A stretch of 64,000 bases of DNA from NCBI GenBank assembly GCA_031556065.1, contig JAVBTR010000017.1:6142-70141 (forward strand). The letters run 5' to 3'. The notes beneath the pieces were generated by a model, which was given only the letters and a program-made list of their open reading frames with translations, did not search any database and was not told the origin of the DNA. The DNA comes from JAVBTR01 sp031556065. GTDB taxonomy: Bacteria; Bacillota; Clostridia; Christensenellales; Aristaeellaceae. Of this stretch, positions 26,062 to 34,597 are shown one piece after another (positions within the stretch are counted from its first letter, which is position 1; each line of letters starts with the position of its first letter). The position numbers were made by a program, and so were the translations under genes.

Positions 26062-27015
26062 ATGACTGTACAAAAAACAACACTCAAGAAAAGAAACCAG
26101 CGATCTAAGCTCCATTTAATGAAACGCTATTGGATTTTTTATGCCTTTTTTCTTCCGGTGGCTGTGTACTATATTGTTTTTAAGTACATTCCCATCGCCG
26201 GCATCCAAATCGCGTTTAAAGACTATTCCTTTAAGCTTGGCATTTGGGGCAGCCCGTGGACAAGCAATTACGGCTTTAAGCACTTCATTCGCTTTTTGAC
26301 AAACGGCGAATTGCCGCGGCTGTTTTCAAACACGATGACCCTCTCCGTGCTAGGCATTTTGATTGGCTTTCCGGCGCCTATTCTGCTGGCGCTGTTGCTA
26401 AACGAAATAAAGTGGCCCCGCTATAAAAGGGTGCTTCAATCTATTTCCTATTTACCGCATTTCGTATCTTTTGTTGTGGTGTATGCCATCATGCATAACT
26501 TCTTTTCTTATAGTGGTTTTATCAACGGCATTCGCACCCTACTGGGGCAGGAAAAGCTGTTGTACTTGGGCTCTAAGGAGCTGTACAAATGGTTTTATGT
26601 GCTGTCGAGCGTATGGAAGGGCGTCGGCTGGGGTTCCATTATTTATCTGGCGGCGCTATCACGGGTGGATGTGGAGCTCTATGAGGCTGCCGATCTGGAC
26701 GGCGCAACCCGCCTGCAAAAGATATGGTATATTACCATGGCAACGCTGCGGCCCCTGATCTCGTTACAGTTTATTATGACGATGGGCAGCCTTTTCTCCA
26801 CCTCGTTTTCCCAAACCCTGATCATGCTCAACGACATGAACGCGTCGGTAGCTGAAACCGTCGACTATTATGTTTATCAGACGGGTCTGCTCAAGATTAA
26901 CCAATACAGCTACTCCTCGGCGGTGGGGCTGTTTAACTCCTTGCTTGCGCTTATGATGGTCATCCTCACCAACACGGTGGCGAAAAAAATTGACGAGGAC
27001 GGTGGAATCTGGTAA
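26062..27015 (+). CDS. CUT1 ABC transporter permease (LplB-like)
   Basis: Integral membrane subunit of 317 aa with about six helices. The cytoplasmic EAA loop reads EAADLDGATRLQKIWYIT, which docks to the ATPase. N-terminal basic region and sequence style match LplB/MalF-type permeases of oligosaccharide importers. It overlaps the next permease gene by 1 bp (TAATG). No ATPase is encoded nearby, so a shared MsmX-type ATPase elsewhere must energise it. ACGGAGG precedes the ATG. Confidence 0.92.
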   Translation: MTVQKTTLKKRNQRSKLHLMKRYWIFYAFFLPVAVYYIVFKYIPIAGIQIAFKDYSFKLGIWGSPWTSNYGFKHFIRFLTNGELPRLFSNTMTLSVLGILIGFPAPILLALLLNEIKWPRYKRVLQSISYLPHFVSFVVVYAIMHNFFSYSGFINGIRTLLGQEKLLYLGSKELYKWFYVLSSVWKGVGWGSIIYLAALSRVDVELYEAADLDGATRLQKIWYITMATLRPLISLQFIMTMGSLFSTSFSQTLIMLNDMNASVAETVDYYVYQTGLLKINQYSYSSAVGLFNSLLALMMVILTNTVAKKIDEDGGIW

Positions 27016-27926
27016 TGAGCACATTAAAGCATAACGCCCCTGCTGCACTGAAGCAAAAAAGCCGCCTTCACCACACCACGCCCGTAGATATCTTGATTGC
27101 GGCCATCGTATCCGTCCTTGCCTTTTCCATGCTTTTTCCCTTTGTTAATTTGGTTTTTCAATCCATCTCCACCAACGCCGCGATCACTGCATCCAATGGC
27201 GTGATGCTCTGGCCTCGGGATATAACACTTGAGAACTACCGCTATGTTTTCATGTATCCGAACGTTTGGCAGGCCTATAAAAACACGCTGTTCATCACCG
27301 CGGTGGGCACAATCATTTCCCTGGTCATGACGACGCTTGGCGGCTACGCGCTCTCCAAACGGGACCTTCCCTTTCGTATGCCTATGACATTATTGATCCT
27401 GATTACCATGTTCATTGGCGGCGGCCTGATTCCAGGCTATCTAAACCTGCGCAACTTAAACCTTTTGAACACCCTATGGGTCATGATCATTCCGGATGCG
27501 ATCTCCACCTCCAATCTTTTGCTGATGCGCAACTTCTTCCTCAATATGCCGCAGGATTTGAAGGACTCTGCATATATTGACGGCGCGAGCGAAGTTCGCA
27601 CGCTGGTCAGCATCATATTGCCGCTATCGACCGCGATCATTGCCACGATGGCGTTATTCTACGGCGTGTCCTATTGGAATGAGTATACATCTGCAATCAT
27701 CTACAACCATGAAGAGAAGTTTTATCCGATTCAGGTAATCATTCAGCGCATGTATGCCAACTCCGTACAGAAGATCATGGATAGCGATCGTATGGACAAG
27801 CAGCTTGCCACAGAGGCGATCAAATCTGCTACTGTTGTTTTTGCAACGCTGCCTATCGTATGCGTTTACCCCTTCCTGCAAAAGTATTTTGCGAAAGGCG
27901 TCATGGTTGGTTCTTTGAAAGGCTGA
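27015..27926 (+). CDS. CUT1 ABC transporter permease (YtcP/MalG-like)
   Basis: Second membrane subunit, 303 aa, six predicted helices. EAA motif: DSAYIDGASEVRTLVSIILP. The C-terminus KGVMVGSLKG is typical of MalG/YtcP-like permeases. Pairs with the preceding permease and the binding protein at 27976 to form a carbohydrate importer. Confidence 0.92.
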   Translation: MSTLKHNAPAALKQKSRLHHTTPVDILIAAIVSVLAFSMLFPFVNLVFQSISTNAAITASNGVMLWPRDITLENYRYVFMYPNVWQAYKNTLFITAVGTIISLVMTTLGGYALSKRDLPFRMPMTLLILITMFIGGGLIPGYLNLRNLNLLNTLWVMIIPDAISTSNLLLMRNFFLNMPQDLKDSAYIDGASEVRTLVSIILPLSTAIIATMALFYGVSYWNEYTSAIIYNHEEKFYPIQVIIQRMYANSVQKIMDSDRMDKQLATEAIKSATVVFATLPIVCVYPFLQKYFAKGVMVGSLKG

Positions 27927-27975
27927 TGAGAAATGATCGGCGGTTGCCGTTCAAATAAGAAAGGAGACCTATCTC

Positions 27976-29607
27976 ATGAAAAAGTTAGTATCCCTGTTCC
28001 TGGTGTTGTCCCTGCTCCTAGGTATGGCCCATTTGGCCCTCGCTGAGGATGTCAAAAAAATCACCATATCGGTCATTAATGGTACCGACGAGTATTATCC
28101 CAAGGACGATGAGGAGTTGCCGGGCGACCTCAATGAGTTGTTTGAAGCCATCAAGCACATGCTTCCCGGTTATGAAATCACCGTGGATGTCCGCAAGTAT
28201 GAGGACTATCAGGCACAGCTTCCCTTACTTCTGGCTGCCAACGATATCCCGGATATCTTCATCTCGAACGTTACTTCTTTTATGGAGTATTATCCCACCG
28301 GCTTGTTTATTGAAGATTTAACGGAACTGGTTGACCAGTACGGCCCTTATCTTAGAGAGAATCTGATGCAGCGCTCCTTTGACATTTGCACCATCAATGG
28401 CAAGCTGGCTGCGATTCCCTGTGAAAACTTCTATTACAAATTCCCGACTATTTTGCGCATGGATTGGGTCGAAAAGCTGGGCTTTGAAGTTAAAGAAGTC
28501 TACACGCTCAGCGAGATTTCCGAAATTCTGCTTGCCATGACTGAAAAAGACCCTGATGGCAATGGCAAGAATGACACCTATGGCCTGGGTACCCGCTTTA
28601 ATGGCGGAGACTGGACACAGACCTTCATGCCTATCTTTGGCGCCTTCGGCGGCCAGCCTAATCAAAATTACCTCGTGGGCAACGAAGTCGTACCGTTCAA
28701 TGTCAGCGACAACTTCCGTTCGGCCATGGAGTATTTACACGACTTGTACGCGGCCAAGGCGATCGATCAAGAGTGCTTCGTGCTAAACTATGACCAGGCA
28801 TTGATCAACGCTGCCAAAGGCACTGGCGGCCTGTATTCCGGCTGGTGGAACGTGGGCAGGGCACTGCTTCATGCAGGCCTGTTGGAATTGCAGCCCGAAG
28901 TTGATTATAAGACCGTTTTCATTACCAGCGATGACGGTCTTACCCATGGCGTAAGGGACAACGGCACCATCTGGAAGACCGCGATGATCTCTGCCGACTG
29001 CGAGTACCCTGAAGCAGCCATGGCACTTATCAACCTCATGAATACCGAATTTGGTAAATACAGTGGCAATACTTTGCTTCGGGATGAAAACGGAGACGTG
29101 ATGTACTCGTCCGATGTGCATTCAGAGCAAACCCGTATGTACAAATACCCCGAATGGAACACCTATAATTCGGATGACGAAGCGTATGCCGCTGGCTGCC
29201 GCCATAGCCCGCTGGGGAACCTGTTTGCGAACATGGTGTTAAGGAATGCGAGCCAGATATTAAGCTTGAGCGAGGATTATGATCAAAATGACAAGGCGCT
29301 TGCACTGTCGAGAATGGGCGAGATTTTGGAGATGAATGAAGAAAATCGGCCCGTTTACACCGATTTCTTCTATGGGTACCTGGCCACGGATGAGTATCTC
29401 GAATACTTTGCCGCTTTAGAAACCCTGATGAAGGAATGGGTAGTTGATTTCGTAACCGGCAATAAAGAAATCAACGATGCTAACTGGCAGGCGTATCTGG
29501 ATTCATATGTCGCCAAGGGCGGCCAAAAAGTGCTCGAATCTATGCTTGATCAGTACAACACCTTAAACGGCACCGCATATACGGCCGTGAACGTTAACGG
29601 CAAGTAA
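27976..29607 (+). CDS. Extracellular solute-binding protein of the CUT1 importer
   Basis: Binds the imported carbohydrate outside the membrane, 543 aa, LipO/YtcQ-like. A signal peptide covers about residues 1-23 (LLLGMAHLALAED). There is no lipobox cysteine, which is unusual for a Gram-positive binding protein; it may be released or held by the uncleaved signal. Long mature domain of the family-1 binding-protein fold (WVEKLGFEV, KDPDGNGKNDTYGLG metal-binding-like loop). AAGGAG precedes the ATG. A branched terminator-like structure follows. Confidence 0.9.
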   Translation: MKKLVSLFLVLSLLLGMAHLALAEDVKKITISVINGTDEYYPKDDEELPGDLNELFEAIKHMLPGYEITVDVRKYEDYQAQLPLLLAANDIPDIFISNVTSFMEYYPTGLFIEDLTELVDQYGPYLRENLMQRSFDICTINGKLAAIPCENFYYKFPTILRMDWVEKLGFEVKEVYTLSEISEILLAMTEKDPDGNGKNDTYGLGTRFNGGDWTQTFMPIFGAFGGQPNQNYLVGNEVVPFNVSDNFRSAMEYLHDLYAAKAIDQECFVLNYDQALINAAKGTGGLYSGWWNVGRALLHAGLLELQPEVDYKTVFITSDDGLTHGVRDNGTIWKTAMISADCEYPEAAMALINLMNTEFGKYSGNTLLRDENGDVMYSSDVHSEQTRMYKYPEWNTYNSDDEAYAAGCRHSPLGNLFANMVLRNASQILSLSEDYDQNDKALALSRMGEILEMNEENRPVYTDFFYGYLATDEYLEYFAALETLMKEWVVDFVTGNKEINDANWQAYLDSYVAKGGQKVLESMLDQYNTLNGTAYTAVNVNGK

Positions 29608-29614
29608 TCTTTTG

Positions 29615-29728
29615 CGGGGGCTGTCGCAGTAAGAAAGAACGTCGGGACACCGTCCCGAACCTCACTCAAAGGCTAAAATCCTTAAGTGGGTTCCGCCTTG
29701 CTTCTTACTGCTGCAGCCCCCTTTTTTT
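29615..29728 (+). terminator. Branched terminator/attenuator between binding protein and glycyl radical enzyme genes
   Basis: An outer stem GGGGGCTG..GCAGTAAGAA / TTCTTACTGC..CAGCCCCC encloses two inner hairpins, TCGGGAC/GTCCCGA and GAACC..GG/CC..GGTTC, and is followed by a run of seven T. The shape is a three-way junction ending in a terminator tail. It probably lowers readthrough into the GRE cassette relative to the binding protein. Confidence 0.75.
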
Positions 29729-29767
29729 CGCTGACGACGCCGGAACCAAAGCATAGGGGGCTTGAAA

Positions 29768-31969
29768 ATGCTTTTTAGTGATTTACACTTTACCATTACA
29801 GATGAACCGTTTGCGCTCGCCTATATGTCTTGCCCTTCCCGCGACTTGGCCAAGCGCATGGGTGCGGGCCTCCTCAAAGCCGCCGAGGAAATGCCTATCG
29901 CCATAGAGCCGCGCTGGCGGCTGGCAGCGCTCGAGCCAGGAGCATGGAAAAGCATGAGCGTTAATCGGAACAGCGCCCGGCTGAATGTGAATGAGGAGCT
30001 TATCAAGGCTAAGATGGAGGCCGCGACTGATCCTGCTGCCAAGGCGCAGTATGCGTTTATTGCAGGTTATTTTGCAGACCGTGATCCCCGGCAAATGACC
30101 AAAGAAGATTATACCGAAAACGAGGTAAAGCTGATAGACGGTCGGGTGTTATGGGGCGGTGAGCGTACCGGGCATTGCAATTTGGATTTTGGCACTTTTG
30201 TAAGCGCAGGGACAAGGGGTCTGCGTGCCAACATCGGGCAGTACCGCTTGCGGTACCCGGAAGCTGCGCAGTGGTATGACGGGCTGGAATACTGCTTGGA
30301 TGCGTTAGACGCGCTCGCCCGGCGGTATCAAAGCTTGGCGGAGGAAAAGGCCAGGATAAAAGATGAAAACCAGCACATTTACGAACGGATAGCCGAAACA
30401 CTCAAACGCATCCCGATGGAGCCCGCATGGGACTTTTTCTCGGCGATGCAATCGATGGCGCTTTTGTATACCTTCCAGGGCGCGGATGCTCCCGGTGGGT
30501 TTGACCAGTATATGGGCGAGTTTTTCGACAGCTCCGACCCCAAGGAACGGTGGGAAACACTGGAGGGTTTCTGGGAGTTGATGCGAGATTATGATGGAGT
30601 ATATAATCTGTGCGTTGGCGGAAGTGATGAAAATTGGAACGATACGACCAACGCGCTGTCCTACGCCATTTTGGAGATGAACCGCCAGAAGGTGTATATA
30701 TCCCCGAACCTAACCCTGCGCTGGTGCCGCAATACCTCCGATGATTTTTTGCGCGCGGCAGCGCATTGCTTAAAAAATGGCAACGGTACGCCCGCGCTGT
30801 ACAATGACGAGGCGGTCTGCGCTGCGCTTGAGAAGCAGGGGATTCCGCCCCGCGATTCGCATCTTTATGCCATGAATGGCTGTAACCAAATTGAGATTCA
30901 AGGCAAATCCCATATGGGGCTGGAGGATGGGGAAATATGCCTGCTAAAGCTATTGGAGTTTGCGCTTTTTGACGGGATGGATTTGCGCACAGGGGATGTG
31001 GTAGCGGTGCGCACGGGGGACGCAACGCGCTTTGCGGCCTATGATGCGCTATGGGAAGCGTTTAAAAAGCAGGTGGATTTTGCTGTCGATGCGACCACGA
31101 GCCTTGCCAACCGTACACAGGCAATCATGGCAACGTATACCCCCGACCCGTTGCGTTCATTGGCTACCCAAGGGTGTATCGAATCAGGAAAGGATTACCT
31201 TTGCGGCGGCCCAATCTATAACCATGGCCAGATTCTTACCGAGGGGCTGGCCGATACGGCAGACTCTTTGACGGCGATACGCCACTTCGTATATGACACG
31301 AAAGAGATTTCCATGGAAACGCTGCTTGATGCGTTAAAAAAGGATTTCGCGGATTATGAGCCGCTGCGCGCGAAGCTGGAAAATTACAGCGCAAAATTTG
31401 GCAACGATATCGATGAGGCTGACCGGACAGCGGCAGATATTCAAAAGTATCTCTTTACTGCCTTGTCGAAGCGTCATACCTGGCGCGATCCTATCGGCGG
31501 GCAATATGGCGGCGGTCTGAGCACCTTTCAGCGTACCGCCCGTTATGGCCGTGCTGCCGCCGCAGCTGCCAACGGCCGCCGCTTAGGGGATGTGTTCATT
31601 GCGGACAGCATTGGCGCAACGCCAGGGCGGGATCGGCTGGGGCCAACGGCCGCGTTGTGCTCCGCCTTGAAATATGACCATACCTTGGCAACCAGCGGTT
31701 TTGTAATGCAACTGAAGTTTGATAAGGCAATGTTTTCAACCGAAGAAGGCATTGAGAATTTTATCACGCTGGTGAAAGGGTACTTTAGGGGCGGCGGCCA
31801 GCAACTGACAGTCAATGTGGTGGATCAAGAAGCGCTGCTGGATGCGAAGAAGCATCCCGAGCGGCATCAGAACCTGATTGTGCGTGTGGGCGGATACAGC
31901 GCGTATTTTACCCAGCTGGAAGAGGCCTTGCAGGACAATATCATTGCCCGCACAATGCATGATGTATAG
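29768..31969 (+). CDS. Glycyl radical enzyme (PFL-like) with atypical GCNQ active site
   Basis: Oxygen-sensitive radical enzyme of 733 aa, distantly like pyruvate formate-lyase and the glycerol/diol/choline lyase group. The C-terminal radical loop is intact: IVRVGGYSAYFTQLE with the radical Gly near residue 709. The thiyl Cys (about residue 372) lies in AMNGCNQIEIQGKS; characterised dehydratases and decarboxylases have GC-x-E here, so the usual catalytic Glu is replaced by Gln. It is shorter than most relatives. AGGGGG precedes ATG 29768. It is followed by a short-chain dehydrogenase and its activase. The substrate is unknown; a small polyol or sugar acid released from the glycoside is a guess. 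Confidence 0.9.
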   Translation: MLFSDLHFTITDEPFALAYMSCPSRDLAKRMGAGLLKAAEEMPIAIEPRWRLAALEPGAWKSMSVNRNSARLNVNEELIKAKMEAATDPAAKAQYAFIAGYFADRDPRQMTKEDYTENEVKLIDGRVLWGGERTGHCNLDFGTFVSAGTRGLRANIGQYRLRYPEAAQWYDGLEYCLDALDALARRYQSLAEEKARIKDENQHIYERIAETLKRIPMEPAWDFFSAMQSMALLYTFQGADAPGGFDQYMGEFFDSSDPKERWETLEGFWELMRDYDGVYNLCVGGSDENWNDTTNALSYAILEMNRQKVYISPNLTLRWCRNTSDDFLRAAAHCLKNGNGTPALYNDEAVCAALEKQGIPPRDSHLYAMNGCNQIEIQGKSHMGLEDGEICLLKLLEFALFDGMDLRTGDVVAVRTGDATRFAAYDALWEAFKKQVDFAVDATTSLANRTQAIMATYTPDPLRSLATQGCIESGKDYLCGGPIYNHGQILTEGLADTADSLTAIRHFVYDTKEISMETLLDALKKDFADYEPLRAKLENYSAKFGNDIDEADRTAADIQKYLFTALSKRHTWRDPIGGQYGGGLSTFQRTARYGRAAAAAANGRRLGDVFIADSIGATPGRDRLGPTAALCSALKYDHTLATSGFVMQLKFDKAMFSTEEGIENFITLVKGYFRGGGQQLTVNVVDQEALLDAKKHPERHQNLIVRVGGYSAYFTQLEEALQDNIIARTMHDV

Positions 31970-31985
31970 AAAAGGAGCGGAAAAA

Positions 31986-32690
31986 GTGGAAAAGCGAGTT
32001 GTACTGATTACGGGCGGTTCCTCCGGCTACGGCAGGGCAATGGCTGAAGCATTCGCGGCAAATGGTGATCGCGTCATTATCACGGCCCGCCATGCCGACA
32101 AACTGGATCAGGTGGCCCAGGCAATTCGATGCGAAGCATTTGCCATGGATGTAACGAATCCCGATGATTGGGAAAGGATCTGCCAGCATGTTGCTAAAAC
32201 GTATGGCCGGTTAGACATTTTAATTAACAACGCAGGTGGCGGCCTGGCCATCAAGGAAACAGTCAGCCAAACCATCGCGGATATCGATCAGATTATCCGT
32301 TTGAACCTGAACAGCGCCATTTACGGCAGCCGCATCTTCGCCCCCATGATGCAGCGCCGGCACCAGGGTACCATCATTAACTTATCTTCCGTATGCGCCC
32401 GTGAAGCCTGGCCGGAATGGACGGTATACGCAGCTTCCAAATGCGGCGTGCTGGGCTTTTCAAAGGGGTTGTATACAGAGCTCCAGCCCTATGGGATTCG
32501 CGTTACCTGTGTGCTTCCCGGCTGCTGCAGCACCGGCTTTCAGAAGGATTCGGGCATCGCGGAAGTCGAAATGGATCTAAAACCAGAGGATGTGGCAAAG
32601 GCCGTGGTAGATATTTGCAACCTGCCCCGGCATGTGGTGGTTGAAGAAATCACGATATGGGGTATGAACCAGGTGGTCATTCCGCTTTAG
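31986..32690 (+). CDS. Short-chain dehydrogenase/reductase
   Basis: NAD(P)-dependent oxidoreductase of 234 aa. Nucleotide-binding TGGSSGYGRAMAEAF, NNAGGG, and the catalytic Ser/Tyr/Lys set in INLSSVCAREA and YAASKCG are visible. The frame extends upstream into the GRE gene, but AAGGAG gives 8-nt spacing to a GTG at 31986, chosen as start. Sandwiched between the glycyl radical enzyme and its activase, it probably reduces the aldehyde/ketone product of the radical step or oxidises its substrate. Inference from position. Confidence 0.88.
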   Translation: MEKRVVLITGGSSGYGRAMAEAFAANGDRVIITARHADKLDQVAQAIRCEAFAMDVTNPDDWERICQHVAKTYGRLDILINNAGGGLAIKETVSQTIADIDQIIRLNLNSAIYGSRIFAPMMQRRHQGTIINLSSVCAREAWPEWTVYAASKCGVLGFSKGLYTELQPYGIRVTCVLPGCCSTGFQKDSGIAEVEMDLKPEDVAKAVVDICNLPRHVVVEEITIWGMNQVVIPL

Positions 32691-32724
32691 GCTATAAAAA
32701 AGGATGCGGAGGGGACGTGCTTTG

Positions 32725-33624
32725 ATGCAGGGGGTCATTTTTAATATTCAACGGTTTTCGACTCATGATGGCCCGGGGATAAGAACCAACGTCTTCTTAA
32801 AAGGATGCCCCCTCCGCTGCGCCTGGTGCCATAATCCGGAAGGCTTGTCGGCACGGCGGCAATTAAGTGTGCTGCCAGAAAAATGTACGCATTGCGGTGC
32901 GTGCGAGACTGCTTGCCCGCATGGGGTGCACCGGGTCAGCTTGCATGACCATATTGTCCTATGGAACCAGTGCCAGCTGTGCGGCGCATGCGTAAAAGCC
33001 TGCGTGTACAGCGCTATAGAGATGGTCGGAAAGACGTATGGCGTAGATGAAGTAGTGGACATTGTTAAGCGGGACAGGTTATTTTATGGCGCGAACGGCG
33101 GCGTTACCCTGACGGGGGGGGAGCCGCTGGCCCAGGCTGAATTTTCTTTTGCACTGGCTAAGGCGCTGGCGGAAGAAAAGATCGGCGTATGTATAGAAAC
33201 CAGCGGTTATTGCAGTCAAAAAGCGCTGAAAGAAGTGGCGCCATTGGTTGACTATTTTCTGTTTGATATCAAGGAAACGGATAACAAGCGCCATCGCGAG
33301 CATACGGGCGTGGATTTTGAAAGCATTCACGAAAACCTGCGCATCCTGGATGATATGGGCGCCAGGCTGATTTTGCGCTGCCCCCTGATACCGGGAATCA
33401 ACGACCGGGAAAGCCATATGGATGCTATTGCGGATTTAGCGGCGGCGCTTAAAAACGTTCACCGGATTGATTTGCAGCCATATCACCCTATGGGCTTATC
33501 CAAAGCAGCGCGAATTGGCGCAAGCGTCTCCTATTGGAATCATTGCTTTATGGACAAAGCGGCAAGCCTCTATTGGAGGGATTACCTGAGTGGCAAGGTA
33601 AAGGTTCAGGTGACGGTACAATAA
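32725..33624 (+). CDS. Glycyl radical enzyme activating enzyme (radical SAM)
   Basis: Installs the glycyl radical on the enzyme encoded at 29768. 299 aa. N-terminal FNIQRFSTHDGPGIRT and CPLRCAWCHNPEG (CX3CX2C radical SAM cluster) are followed by a two-cluster ferredoxin insert (CTHCGACETACP and CQLCGACVKAC) typical of activases of dehydratase-type GREs, then TGGEPL. ATG 32725 follows GGAGGGG; a longer frame starts at 32704. The pairing GRE-SDR-activase is on one operon. Confidence 0.95.
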   Translation: MQGVIFNIQRFSTHDGPGIRTNVFLKGCPLRCAWCHNPEGLSARRQLSVLPEKCTHCGACETACPHGVHRVSLHDHIVLWNQCQLCGACVKACVYSAIEMVGKTYGVDEVVDIVKRDRLFYGANGGVTLTGGEPLAQAEFSFALAKALAEEKIGVCIETSGYCSQKALKEVAPLVDYFLFDIKETDNKRHREHTGVDFESIHENLRILDDMGARLILRCPLIPGINDRESHMDAIADLAAALKNVHRIDLQPYHPMGLSKAARIGASVSYWNHCFMDKAASLYWRDYLSGKVKVQVTVQ

Positions 33625-33648
33625 AATGCGCATCGCAGGAGGCTGGGA

Positions 33649-34533
33649 ATGATGAATTACGCGGAACGGTTACGGGATAAGGCAAATGTGCAGGACGGAT
33701 CACTGCTGGACGTGGCTGTCATGACGCCGGATATGCTGGAAAGCTGGCGGCTTGATACTGCAAACACTTGCAATAACGGGCATTCCACCACCAAGCTATT
33801 TACAGCCACGGCTATCGGCATGCTGAGGGATGATGGTAAGCTGGATCTGCTGGAGAGCGCCGCGGTGCTTTTTCAGGAATGCTGGCCCGAGGGTATGGAT
33901 GAAAGATGGAAAGATATAACGATTGAAAATGTGCTTCGCCACCGTATCGGATTTGAAAGCGCAGAGGTCGATTTTGAAGGCGAGACGGTGTGCGGCGGCG
34001 GGGAGGATTGCTTAAGAGCCGTGTTTGCTATTCCACTGGTTTACCCCCAGGGTGTATATTACCAGTATAGTGACGCGGCATATTATCTGCTTTCCCGTAT
34101 TGTCGAAGCGAAAAGCGGTATGACGCTGGAAGCGTTCATTCGGCTGCGCTTGGGTATACCGATGGGGTTCCGGGACTTTGCCATTGCCAGCTGTTCGCAT
34201 GGGCATACGCTGGGCGGCGGCTGCATGTATGCCCGCGCCGGCGATATGGTGAAGCTGGGCTTCATGCTGGCGGGTAAGGGCATGTACCAAGGAAAGCGGC
34301 TACTATCGGAGGAATATATCGGGCTGATGATGAAAAAAGGGTATGGCCTCACTCACTTTGGGGAGCATGCTATCTATCTTAAAACCGGTGCCTTTGGCCA
34401 GTGTATCGCATTCTCCTTTAAGCCCATCGCTGCCGCCGCCTGGCACCGAAGCGCCTATGCGCAAAAGCCGGAACCAGATCGCAACAATACGCTGCTGGAA
34501 TGCTTCCGCCAACTTTTGATAGAGATGGGGTGA
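33649..34533 (+). CDS. Beta-lactamase-fold serine hydrolase, island paralogue 2
   Basis: A 294-aa cytosolic serine hydrolase. SxxK is STTKLFTATAIG; the second motif is YSDAAYYL rather than YxN. It is clearly related to the 51758 product (shared MDERW, PLV..PG..YxYSD/YTD, GDMVKLG). AGGAGG 6 nt before the ATG. Co-operonic with the GRE cassette, suggesting removal of an acyl group before or after the radical step. No signal peptide. Substrate unknown. Confidence 0.8.
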   Translation: MMNYAERLRDKANVQDGSLLDVAVMTPDMLESWRLDTANTCNNGHSTTKLFTATAIGMLRDDGKLDLLESAAVLFQECWPEGMDERWKDITIENVLRHRIGFESAEVDFEGETVCGGGEDCLRAVFAIPLVYPQGVYYQYSDAAYYLLSRIVEAKSGMTLEAFIRLRLGIPMGFRDFAIASCSHGHTLGGGCMYARAGDMVKLGFMLAGKGMYQGKRLLSEEYIGLMMKKGYGLTHFGEHAIYLKTGAFGQCIAFSFKPIAAAAWHRSAYAQKPEPDRNNTLLECFRQLLIEMG

Positions 34534-34597
34534 GGATATACCGGCATTCGACAAACCCATCCTTCGTTTTCGGTCGGATGGATCGTTTCATATCTTA

